A DNA stretch of 64,000 nucleotides from Vespula vulgaris (Eukaryota; Arthropoda; Insecta; Hymenoptera; Vespidae), in assembly GCF_905475345.1 (NCBI RefSeq), contig NC_066590.1, positions 9,004,501 to 9,068,500 on the forward strand, in the 5' to 3' direction. Below the pieces are notes generated by a model. The model saw nothing but the letters and a program-made list of their open reading frames with translations. It was not told where the DNA came from and made no database searches. Positions 52,901 through 64,000 of this stretch are shown here, piece after piece. Position 1 is the first letter of the stretch. Each line of letters begins with the position of its first letter. A program made the translations under genes and the position numbers.

Positions 52901-54427
52901 AGATGGTTTCATGAATAAACATGAAAATGTGAGAATGTTACAAAAATGTCAATTCTATTATAATCATTTTAATTGTCAATATCCTATCCTCTCCTATTAT
53001 TATATAAAGTTATAAAAGTAACATCGTTTATTTTATTTTATAATTAAACAAATATTTGATGAATATAAATAATGCAATTAAAATATTGTTATTACTAAGG
53101 CATTGTTTTTTGTGTTTAATATTAATATGCTTAATATTTAATATATATATTATACGTAACATTCTAATACATTATTTTTAAATCTCTCTAATATTTTCTT
53201 AAATATATTTTACATTTCATGTAAAAAAAAAAAAAAAAAAAATTTTAATGATTTTTATTTACGCAACATAGTTGTATATGTTATATAATATTATGTGTAT
53301 GTATAACTATTACAATCAATAATATTAGAGAATTGTAATATATAAGAAAATTCTAATGACAAAATAACATATAAATATAAATAACTCCAATTAGAATGAG
53401 AGGAAATGCTACCCAAAATAACAAAGTTAACAAAACGCATTTCTTAGGGATGTAAAAGAAACATAGATAGACAACTGCAGAATAAAATAAGTGTACAGTG
53501 TAAGCAACGCTATCTATATACAGTTTTTTTCTTTTTTCTTTTTTTTAATATCTATTTTATTTGTTGACCATCTTATTATTTTCATTTTATTTCAGTGTAT
53601 ATTTTTTGAAACTAAATGAAATTTAATAGTTGAGAACACTTTTAATATTTTACGCTTTAGCAACTTTAGACATAACGTTTTTACTATGAAGTTGTAATAA
53701 TATTGATCATAAGAAAGTAATGTTATTTTAATATATTTATAATTATATTTAGATACTTTTGAAAATGAAATTTTTGTTTAAACAAGAATAAAATTTATAA
53801 ATAATTAGATTTCAATTCATTTTTGAAATTGTGAAATATTTAGCTGATAAAATATTTAATTCCTTGTTCTTATCATTTTTATTATGAACATAATAACTCA
53901 AACAGTAAATAGAAGTATAAACTAATCACTTAATTTATTAAAATGCTATAAAACTGATATAACATTTTCTACAAATGTTCATTGATTACACATCTTGGCT
54001 GAATACATTTTTAAAAGGACTTATTAATTGAGGAGTAAAATCTGTAATTAATTCATATTTATTTAATATATTCATTTATATACCAAAAACTTTTCATACC
54101 AAGATCTGATAATTTCAAATTGAATTTATTTATGAACATTATAAATTACTATGAGAAGTATATCGTCATTTAATTTTTACCAGTTTCTACTGGTGTAACG
54201 AATGTAGATGGCAGAGTTACGCCATTTGAAGAAGGTTATTGTATTATATGAATTCAAGTTGGATAAACGAGGTGTGCGCAGCCATTGCAGGAAATCTTTA
54301 CTCATTTTTGAACTAACATTTGTTTCAAATGCCGTTTATTTTGCCAATTTTTTTTAAGCTTTCAACCATAGCGATAGCACACGCTGTGTTGTTGTATCTT
54401 TTGGAAGATAAAGCCAATAAGAAGAAG
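49923..54427. other. Long AT-rich region, diablo 3' side to PIAS 5' side
   Basis: 4.5 kb of AT-rich DNA with no supported gene. It probably includes a long diablo 3' UTR; AATAAA words are frequent (for example near 51185 and 52070). Open frames are few and AT-driven. The last 250 bp (54180-54427), with better composition, should be the PIAS promoter and 5' UTR. Confidence 0.45.
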
Positions 54428-57400
54428 ATGGCGGAAACAGAAGAGTTAGAGGTAAGTAAAGTATTAAACAGTGAAAAGTTGTTCCAACACACTGGAATAC
54501 AAGTCAATGATCTGCATCGCTGGGCTACTCATGTTGCCCTCTTGTAGTTTCAATTATTACTTTGATTGCATATTTTGTATACTCACACGAAGTATTGTTG
54601 GATAAAAAAATTAGTTTCTAGTCGCGTACTGTATTCGTAATATTGTAATTATTGTACAAATATGGTAGAATCAAACATTATTGATGGAAGGTAATTGTAA
54701 GTAATGGAAGTTAAATATTGAATATATTTTTGTTCATTACTGACAGCTAACCCAAAATTTCCACTTTTCAGAATGTAGTTTTATTGCAATCTATATATAA
54801 ATTTATCATAGGCCTTAATTATTATATATTCACTGTTTTATGGTATTTTATTCTAATAATATTTGCTTATTAAAATTAAATGGTGTGTGATGTGTGTGCG
54901 TGCGTGCGTGTGTATATATATATAGTAGAATATAATAACATATTATATATATATGTATATACACAGATGGTGATAAGGATAAGAGTTTATAACCCATAAA
55001 ATATATTTGGTGTTGCAAAAATTAATATACTATTGTAAAACTATAATATAATATTTTTAATAATAATCTTTTGTTATACATATTTCTTGCTTTTAATTTT
55101 CAATATTGCAAAGTTGTATAATATAAATAATTTATTCTTTACTTTTTTAATTTTTTAAAAATTAATTTCTACTTTTTCCGAATAAATATGATGTTATAAT
55201 TTATTTAAAACTTAATAAGAATTATATTATTAAATCGTACAATGTCAAATATATTATTTTCTATTTCACATGAAAGTTTTGAAATGTAAACGCATGTACA
55301 TGATTTGATTTTTATTACAGAATATGGTATTAAGTTTCCGAGTATCTGAGCTTCAAATGCTTTTGGGTTTTGCTGGTAGAAATAAGTCCGGCAGAAAAAA
55401 CGAATTACAAACAAGAGCATTAGAATTATTACGTCTCAGATCACATCCGGTCCAGCTTAAAATACGAGAATTATACAAGACGATACAGTAAGTAAACATA
55501 TATAAACATAAATAATATATTTCAATATCAATATCGATTTTATATTCTTTTGATGATTTAATTATTATTATTGATAGTACTTGAATTTGTTGTAAACTTT
55601 TCAAGTTATTATAAGAACATAAAAGTAAACTTTATTAAAGTAAAAATTAAAAATACTACTGGCAAATAACCCAAATATTACATTGTATTGTATGTTTTAT
55701 CATTGCATAGTATGTTTTATTCTTTTTAAATAATTAGTGATTTATTCTTTCATAATATGAGGGAGATATGAGAAATTTATTGATATTAAATTAATAATAA
55801 TTTTTTTTTAATTAATTATTCAAGTATAACAAATAGTGTACATGCGTTCATATATGTTTGATATAATTTAATTTATAAATATCATTATATATATATTAGA
55901 AAATATATAATTCTATTAATTTATATAGAGCTGATCAATTAGCAGCACATCAAATGTATGTTCAAACTGATGGAACTGGAGATACTCAAATTGATCAAAG
56001 TATGCATTCTAGAAGTTATTATACAAGGTAAATGCGTTAATTGTTCTCTTAAATAAAATATTTTAAATGTTATTAATGTAATGTACTTACATAAAATTCT
56101 TATAGACAAACTATCGGACAACAACAACAAACACAAAGTTCAGTTGCTTCTGAGAAAGAACTTCCACCTGCACATCAAGCATCTTTACCTAAAAATCCTA
56201 GAACTACTCCTGTATATCAGTCTGCAGGTTACACAAGTGTAGCACCACAAGTAAAATATTATTATATATATTATATATTATTTTATTATAATCTACATTA
56301 ACTAATTTAAATTTAATATTTTAGAGAACAAATGCAACATACAATCCATATCCATACGCACCTAAAGTATTACCAGTACCATTACAAATACCGTCTGGGC
56401 AATATCCTGTTCATCCAGATGTCAAATTGAAAAAATTACCTTTTTTTGATTTATTAGCAGAATTATTGAAACCATCTAGTTTAATGCCACAAGGATCAGT
56501 AAGAGTACAAGAAAATACGTTTATGTTTCATTTAACACCACAACAGTCAACTGATATAGCTAGTTCTCGAGATTGTCGCGCAGGAAGCAAAATGGATTAC
56601 ATGGTACAGGTAAATTACTTTATTTCAAACATATATAAATTATTAACATCATATTAAATTTTTATTTTATTTTATTTTGGAATATAATATATAGGTACAG
56701 ATGAGGTTTTGTTTACAAGAAACATCATGTGAACAAGAAGATTATTTTCCACCAAATATCGTTGTAAAAGTTAATGGAAAACTCTGTCAATTACCTGTAA
56801 GTAAAACTAAATTTTTTATTATTAAAACAATTTTGACAACTATTTAATTAATATATATAAATAATAATTAGCATTTATTAATAAATTATAATATTATTAA
56901 AAAAATATGATAACTAATAGATCTAATAATTAATTGTATCTATTTAGAATCCTATACCTACAAATAAACCTGGTGTAGAACCAAAAAGACCTCCTAGACC
57001 AGTAAATATTAGTCCTTTAATTAAATTGTCACCTACTGTGGGAAATCAAATTCATGTTTCTTGGTCATCCGACTATGGCAGACGATATGCAATCGCCGTG
57101 TATCTTGTAAGAAAACTTTCGAGTGCAGAATTATTAACAAGACTAAAGAATAGAGGTGTTAGACATTCTGATTACACCAGAGGGTTAAGTAAGTAAATAT
57201 GTTATGAACCTATTCTCATACTAATATTTTTTCTTTATTGTATATTTTAATTTTCATATTTTTTATAATCTTTAGTAAAAGAAAAACTAAATGAAGACGC
57301 AGATAGTGAAATAGCTACTACATCACTCAGAGTATCGTTAGCTTGTCCTTTGGGAAAAATGAGAATGAATACACCATGTCGTGCATCAACATGCTCACAT

Positions 57401-57982
57401 TTACAGTGTTTTGATGCATCTTTATTTTTACAAATGAATGAACGAAAACCAACTTGGAATTGCCCAGTATGTGATAAACCTGCTCTACATGACAATCTTG
57501 TTATTGATGGGTATTTTCAAGAAGTTCTAAATTCTAAGAAATTATTACCTGATGTTAATGAGATACAATTGCTTCAAGATGGTTCTTGGGAAAATTTAGT
57601 ACTAAGAAAAGAGAAAGATAGGGATAAAACTGAAACAAAAGTGGCAACTAATTTACAAGATCGTAAAATAGATGTGGATACAGTAGAACTTGGTAAGATA
57701 TGACAATAAATTATATGAAAGGTACAATATATCTTGTTTCATATATTATTTTTATATATTTATTTAGATGAAAGCAGTCCTACTATACCAGTATTAAAGG
57801 AGAAGAAACGTACAGTTGTCATTGATTTAATATCAGATAGCGATGAAGATGACGAAGATTCCGTACCAAGTCAAAGTACAAAAAAAAAAACTAGAAGTTC
57901 CACTCCTCCCAAAAAATCTCAAACAAGTTCTATAAGCAGTACAAGTGAATCACCAGATTTAATGATAATCGATCTAGAATGA
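54428..57982 (+). CDS. Su(var)2-10: PIAS-family E3 SUMO ligase
   Basis: Nine exons, join(54428..54451, 55321..55487, 55929..56027, 56106..56250, 56325..56609, 56695..56796, 56948..57188, 57276..57692, 57768..57982), 564 aa. PIAS proteins attach SUMO to transcription and chromatin factors in the nucleus. SAP domain at about 9-46 (MVLSFRVSELQMLLGFAGRNKSGRK); PINIT domain at about 150-320 (VHPDVKLKKLPFFDLL, VQMRFCLQETSCEQEDYFPPN, GVEPKRPPRPVNISPL); SP-RING from about 355 (SEIATTSLRVSLACPLGKMR, with C394/H396 and C417/C420 as zinc ligands); and a SUMO-interacting motif, TVVIDLISDSDEDDED, near 509-524. The insect orthologue is Su(var)2-10. It lacks the long Ser-rich tail of vertebrate PIAS1. The ATG at 54428 sits in a strong context and gives the family start MAETEEL. 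Confidence 0.95.
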
Positions 57983-58741
57983 TTGTCTTTACAAAAAAAA
58001 ATAATAGAAATTCAACATTCAATGAGGAATTTCTTTGCTCTCTGATGTGATCATCATCAACTTCACATATAATATGAAAAAAAAAGAAATATTCAAAACA
58101 TTGTTTTTAGTATAATTTTAACTATAAAAGTATTCATTAATCAGATCCACATATTACTAAAATTATCACTTGTTTAAGCATTCCTTTACTTTATTACTTG
58201 GTGTACAATTTATTTCATTATAAAAACTCATTGCCGGACAACTTTATTATCATTTCTATATTCCAAATACTTAAAGGCTAAAAATATACTTTTTCACTGT
58301 AAAGCAGCGAAAAAAGTTGTATATTGTATAAAAAAATAAACTTATCTTTCTATAAGCGAAAATTTTCTTTAGTGGGATATAAAATTCTATTAAAATAATG
58401 TATAACATGTAAACTATTTATTTGCATCGAAAGCAAGCAGTGTATGTAATACATATACGCAAACTTATTTCATTATTTACGTACATCGTCGTATACATGC
58501 AAATTCGTATTTATATCTGTTTTTCATCTATTAATTACTAATAAAGATTTACAATTGTATATTTTAATATTGTAAACCTTTCTCTAATAAATGTATGGTT
58601 TTATCATAGGTAATTAAATTATTCAATTTAAAATATTTATAAATTAATATTCATTTTTAGATTAGACTAATAATATGGTTAATACATATCTATGTATTGA
58701 CTCTTATGTTAATGAGATTATGATTCAGAATTTAATGTCTC
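57983..58741. other. Convergent 3' region, PIAS / nAChR alpha8
   Basis: 760 bp of AT-rich DNA between two stop codons. An AATAAA word at about 58335 on the plus strand is a candidate PIAS poly(A) signal. No coding signal. Confidence 0.5.
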
Positions 58742-61497
58742 TTAGAGTTTAGTAGAAAGTTCATGTTGAGGTGGATGTTGCAAAAGCATTTTACGTAATG
58801 ATATTGTAGATAGTCGTTTGTCCACAGCTTCTCTTGTATCATATAAGCTGGGAGCTTGGCATATAATAATAAGTGTACCAAAGAAACATGCTAATGTAAA
58901 TACCCATAGAAAGAATCTATCTAAAACCATTGCAACAAATTTCCAGTCTTCTATCACCTATAAATACATATCCATATAAAACATTTATATTATCCACTAC
59001 AAAAAAGATTATATAATAATATAACATAGTAATTTTACTTCATTGTCTTTATCTGCATCTTTTATATGTTGTGCAATAAAAGAAATCCCTTTAAGGGCTG
59101 ATATCACATCTGGAGACAAATATCTGGACATCGTATTTTCACTGTCAGTAACTGTAACAATATTTCAACATTAATTAGTGTTAAGTAGCTCATAATATTT
59201 TTATAGTATAAATGGAAAGAGTAACTGAATAATATAAGATTTAAACGAATATTGACTCTGTTATAACATACCAGATGCATGAGGAATATCTCTAGCATCA
59301 TCCTCTCTTATATTTTTGTATGTGGATGTGACATTTTCAAATCCATCTGTGCCTTTCAATTCTAGTGGATAATCACTCACACTGTTGCAAAGTTAAATCA
59401 ATCATTTATATTTTACAATTAGAAAGTATTAAATATATCTTTTATATAAAAATAATAGAATTTATTGGCACAAACATACCTAGAATCAATTTCATTAGTA
59501 TATCCACTATCCATATATTCATCCTCATTTTCAGGAGTATATGGAGTTCTACGCATCCTTAAAATTGTTGGCATCCAATTTAAAAATACTTGTCTTACCC
59601 AGGGTGACATACTGTGTGTTGAGGGGGATCTAAAATAATTTATTAATTTATATGTGCAATTATTGGATTTATTTTACTTTAATTTAATTTTCTTACCTAA
59701 AATAGACATTTAGAACACATACAGTAATCCAAATAGATAAAGTCACTAATATCATTGTAAATAATAAATATTTTCCAAGCAGAGGTATAGCCAATGAAGT
59801 TGGTGGAATTATTTCAGCTAATAGTAAAAAGAAAACGGTCAAAGACAGAAGAATGGAAGAACATAATGAGACCTGGAGAATAGTACATATAAAGAATTGT
59901 AGTTTATACGTAACATTTAGAGATATAAATTTACATAACTATTTTATGAACTTACTTTTTCACCAGAATCACTTGGAAGATAGAAAACTAATACCGTAAG
60001 AAAAGTGATACCCACACATGGAATTATAAGATTAACAGTATAAAACAAAGTTTTCCTTCGCATTGTAATATTAAAGGTAATATCTGCATCATTAAAGAAG
60101 ATTAAAGTAATATGATTCTTAACTTAATTACCTTACTTAATATTAATTGCTTTGTCAATAAAATAGATTGAATAGTAAAAAGAGTTTTTTTACCAGAATA
60201 TGGTTCTTCGCAACAAGGATAGTATTCTTCATTACGAGCTGCAGGGACTTCAAGAATATCCCATTCAACTGATAAATAAAAATCAGTCAGATCTATACCA
60301 ATTTTTACCAAATTGCTACCAGATTCTTGTAACATATGCTTTAGATCAACCTGTTTGTAAGGATCACATGTAAAAAATTAATTCAAAATTAATCTAAATA
60401 TATTAATATGTGAACAAGATAAATTTAACATTTATTAAACTTTATAACCTGGGCTCCATTATAGGTCCATGAACCAAATTTCATAACACAGGATTGTTCA
60501 TCAAAGGGGAAATATTCTACATTAATTTCGCAGGATGATTTGTAAATGGCTGGTGGTTTCCAAAACACTTCACCTGTATATTTTAGTGTAGCTTTTGTCA
60601 TAAGTGTTACTTCATAATTTCCATCAGCACTGTCAAATAATAATACTTTATAAAATCAACTTCTTATGTTCTATATTTTGTCCTCTATTATAAAAAATAA
60701 ATATGGTGTTTTGTCATCTATTATAAAAAATAAATATAACTATAAAAATTACAACATAATCTAAAATTCTGGATTAATTAAATAAAGGATTGTATCTTTC
60801 ATATTATTTACTTATTATATAACACAATGTCTGGGAGCCATATATTTTCAGAAGGCACATATATCATTTCAACGCCACCATATTCTTCTGGATCCCACTG
60901 TAATTTGTAGTCAAACCATCTCTATTGAAAAAATAATAATTAATTGTAGAATATATAATAAATAATAAGTTATAATTGAATGATTACTGTGCAAATATAC
61001 TTCACCTGCTCTACCCAGACATTAGTTATCATCACTTGATTTTTCAGGTTCTGTAAAATGTTGATATAAATAAAAAATATAAATATATTTACTTATCCTC
61101 AAATGCATTATTTTTTTATTATCCTGTATAACTTGAAGATCATTTAATGTTATACCATCTCGATGAGTTGTGATAGTTTTAATCCCAGCCATACTGTCAA
61201 AGTCTCCGTGTTATTAATGACTGGTCGAATAAGTCTATTATAATTTGATAATAAATCATCATAAAGTCGTTTTGTATCTGGATTTGCTTCAAATGTTCTC
61301 ATAACTACTGTACCTGGTACAAAAATTAATTTCTTAATGTTATTTTGTTTCTACAATTATATCCAATAAATAACATTATCTATAAGAATATAATAAATAC
61401 TGTTTGCGACAAGATTCCTTTTTGTACTTAATAAATTTAGAAACTGACCATTCACAATGCTGAAAACATTAAACACGATAAATGCAAGTATTCGCAT
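58742..61497 (-). CDS. nAChRalpha8: Nicotinic acetylcholine receptor alpha8-type subunit
   Basis: Twelve exons, complement(58742..58957, 59039..59151, 59272..59381, 59480..59629, 59697..59872, 59956..60083, 60194..60350, 60449..60629, 60812..60921, 61006..61050, 61156..61313, 61449..61497), 530 aa. A pentameric cation-channel subunit of neuronal synapses. Signal peptide MRILAFIVFNVFSIVNG; ligand loops with WVEQRWFDYKLQW and WLPDIVLYNNADGNYEV; Cys-loop C154-C168 (13 residues between); YYPCC with the vicinal pair C227-C228 that defines alpha subunits; M1-M3 from about 242 (RRKTLFYTVNL, GEKVSLCSSILLSLTVFFLL); a short cytoplasmic loop with GYTNEID; M4 after EDWKFVAMVLDRFFLW. Loop and tail (SLYDTREAVDKRL) match what I recall of Drosophila beta2, whose orthologue in bees and beetles is called alpha8. 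It shares a 608-bp divergent promoter region with SMARCAL1. Confidence 0.88.
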
Positions 61498-62105
61498 CTT
61501 ACAGACTTTTGGCACGTACGGGTGTAAATGGGTGGGGTACTTGTAACACAAAATATAAAACTTATAATTAACGGCAGTTTTAGAATTAAACTTAATTTAT
61601 ACAAAATAAAGCTAATTATAAAATGTGCAATATTAGAAAAAAGTAAATGTGATAAGCAGAACACGTATATCTCGTAAACTACTGCAAATGCAGACAAGTG
61701 CTTTCAGATCGATATCCGAAGTTAGCGCCATTAACGTTACTTGTAAAGAGAAGTCAGCGATTGGATATAGCAATTCATATGGCAAATTCAAATCAATTCA
61801 AATTATGGCGCGAACATGAACTATGTACTTCTTTATAGTAGGCAAATTGAAAGTGAAAACTACCAAGTTTTATCGTGCATAATATATTGAAATTTCATCT
61901 CTATAAACTTTTACGCAATCTTTTTGAAGAATAAATACGAAATAAAGAAATTTAAATACACGTAAAAATGTGGTGATACATCTTGCGCAGTGAACTTATA
62001 CAATTATTTAAAGAATACATTAAAGAATATTTTAACATTGACTTTTTATATAGTATTTAAATAAACAAATAAATAATTATATTTTTGATAATTTCATCTG
62101 TATAA
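61498..62105. promoter_or_regulatory. Divergent promoter region nAChR alpha8 / SMARCAL1
   Basis: 608 bp between two head-to-head start codons. Both promoters should be here unless unseen 5' exons exist. A small TCGATATCCG-type GC patch at about 61710-61720 stands out. No clear TATA or CpG island. Confidence 0.45.
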
Positions 62106-63903
62106 ATGGCAACTGTACGATATACGCAGGAAGAAATAGAAAAGAAACGTTTGGAAGCATTACAAAGAAAACAACAAATTCAATCAAAAGTAAAATCACC
62201 ATTTGATCCAGGAAAAGTACAACGAAATCAAAACAAACCTATAACTAGTTTTTCACAAAGTACAAGTAGTTTTCAACGTCCTATTACTGATCCTATACTC
62301 AGATCTGAACCAAACAATTCTCGGATTGGGCCTATGCGGACATATAAAACAAATAATAGATATACACCTATGACACCACAGAAATTTTTTGGTATTAATT
62401 CTGTTATAACAGGGAAATGCTATATGATTACTAATGAAAGATTTGCGATAGAAACATCATCTTATTTATCATCTGTAATTGAAGTATTTAAAACGGTGGA
62501 CAGTAGAATATATGGTAAATTGTATAAAATATTTAAATATATAATGTATTGTATAATATTTATAACGATTAACAATTACAAATAATAAAAAGAAATTATA
62601 TTTTAGACATAAAGACAAAGATATGGAATTTTCATCTGAAAGATTATGATAATTTAATAAAGAAGCTATTAGAATTAAAATCTAATTTTTCGATAATACA
62701 AATACCAAAATCTGTTCTTCAGGTATCAATTTCATTATAAAGACTTTATTTGTAAAAAATCAGATTGATATTTTTATATTTCTAGATTTTCCAAAAAAAC
62801 TTAAATTCATCCAATGATATATCTTCCATTGATCTATCACCAATAGATGCAACATTGAGAGATATGTTAATGCCTTTTCAACAAGAAGGTATCTGGTAAA
62901 TATTGTACAATATTTTTTATAACTGAAGTTTATAATCCATTTATATTAAAAAAACTTGGTAGATTTAAATTCATGTTTTGTATTATGGTATTTCAAATAT
63001 TTCTTATTTTTTAGTTACGGTATTTCAAAAAATGGTTGTTGTATAATTGCTGATGATATGGGACTGGGAAAAACATTGCAAGCATTGGGAATAGCGTATT
63101 ACTTTAAAGATAGTTGGCCTTTGTTAATCGTAACACCATCTTCTGTTAGGTAAGAAATTAAAAAATATTAATTTAAATAAATTTTTAAAATAAATAAATT
63201 TAAATAAATAATACTTGTATCTGTTTATAATTTTTATAGGTATCAATGGTCTGAAGCTATTTATAATGTTTTACCATCTATACCTGCACATTATGTTCAT
63301 CAATTTATCAATACTAAAGACTTTATTAATGATGTAAAAATTGTTATAGTATCTTATGATATATTGGTAAGAGCAGTAGAAATATTTAAAAGGCGTGGTT
63401 TTGGATTTGTCATTTTGGTATGTACTAGAGTATTATTAAATATAAAGTGCATTTAAAAAATTTTATTATGTCAATTAAAATACAAAAATGTCTCTACAGG
63501 ATGAATCTCATATTTTAAAAAACAATAAGACTGCTAGATTTAATGCTGTACAAAGCGCTGTATCTAGTGCACGACATATAATTTTACTTAGTGGAACACC
63601 AGCCTTGTCTCGTCCAATAGAATTGTATACTCAGATTAATCTTGTGCTTCGCAATTTTATGGGGTAAGTATTAAACTTAAATATAACATACGAATGAAAT
63701 ATAATTTATATACAATTTTAATACAATGCTTCACTTAGATATCAAGAATATGGAATTCGATATTGTGCAGGAGAAAAAAAAGTTTTTGGATGGGATTTTA
63801 CAGGATCATCAAATATGCAGGAATTACAATTACTACTAAAATCAACATGTATGATTAGACGATTAAAAACTGATGTGTTAAATCAGTTACCATCAAAAAC
63901 AAG
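62106..63903 (+). CDS. SMARCAL1: SMARCAL1-type annealing helicase (5' part)
   Basis: Seven exons seen, join(62106..62514, 62607..62722, 62786..62895, 63015..63149, 63240..63417, 63500..63663, 63739..63903 and beyond), first 425 residues. The gene continues past the window. SMARCAL1 rewinds RPA-coated DNA at stalled forks. The basic N-terminal helix (YTQEEIEKKRLEALQRKQQ) fits the RPA-binding motif. A single HARP-like domain follows at about 95-175 (FFGINSVITGKCYMITNERF, IWNFHLKDYDNLIKKL). Then the SNF2 ATPase core: MLMPFQQEGI, motif I DDMGLGKT (225-232), IVTPSSVRYQW, motif II DESH (317-320) and LSGTPA (346-351), ending within RRLKTDVLNQLPSKTR at the last exon shown. The intron after 63903 begins with a (TA)n repeat. 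Confidence 0.93.

Positions 63904-63904
<1 letters not shown>

Positions 63905-63948
<44 letters not shown>
63905..63948. repeat. (TA)n microsatellite
   Basis: About 20 TA units starting right after the splice donor of SMARCAL1 exon 7. Confidence 0.9.
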
Positions 63949-63949
<1 letters not shown>

Positions 63950-64000
63950 GTGTATTTATTTATCTATACTTATGGAAAAATTCAAAGATAAGTGATTTTT

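Noticed and set aside
1..64000. CRISPR arrays, bacterial-type operons, transposase genes
   Set aside because: No direct-repeat/spacer arrays, no terminal inverted repeats with a transposase frame, and all genes are intron-bearing insect genes.

Overview
This window is eukaryotic nuclear DNA from an insect. All protein genes are split by short GT-AG introns (mostly 60-150 bp) in an AT-rich background, and the gene families are animal ones: Qa-SNARE, nicotinic receptor, PIAS, KLHL20/diablo and SMARCAL1. Frequent TCG/CGA-rich islands in AT-rich DNA, and a nicotinic subunit that looks like the insect alpha8/beta2 type with an intact Cys-Cys pair, suggest Hymenoptera (bee or wasp). That placement is inference. 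I see no CRISPR array, rRNA, convincing tRNA or intact transposon.

Eleven gene models were rebuilt by hand. Every splice junction is in phase and ten of the eleven are complete. Left block (0.6-14.1 kb): cytochrome b5 (-); a PBK/TOPK-type kinase (+); a syntaxin (-) whose fourth intron contains the whole condensin-II CAP-D3 gene on the opposite strand; and an ANKRD29-type ankyrin protein (-). Middle block (14.1-40 kb): a CpG-rich regulatory stretch, then one very large gene (+, 11 coding exons over 22.5 kb). Its 2,262-residue product is mostly disordered and ends in a MYND zinc finger followed by a folded domain. Its introns carry most of the window's microsatellites.

Right block (42.6-64 kb): a CDCA3/Tome-1-like protein (+) convergent with RBM48 (-); the KLHL20/diablo Cul3 adaptor (+); a PIAS SUMO ligase (+); a nicotinic acetylcholine receptor alpha subunit (-); and, head to head with it, SMARCAL1 (+), cut by the window edge.

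No operon-like joint function is implied. Cell-division and genome-maintenance genes are nonetheless frequent (PBK, CAP-D3, CDCA3, PIAS, SMARCAL1), and several sit in divergent or convergent pairs that may share promoters or overlap at their 3' ends.

The observations most worth following are: a 52-codon in-frame extension with coding character directly after the diablo stop codon (candidate stop-codon readthrough); the antisense nesting of CAP-D3 inside syntaxin; and the large MYND protein with its unusual first zinc knuckle and uncharacterised C-terminal domain.
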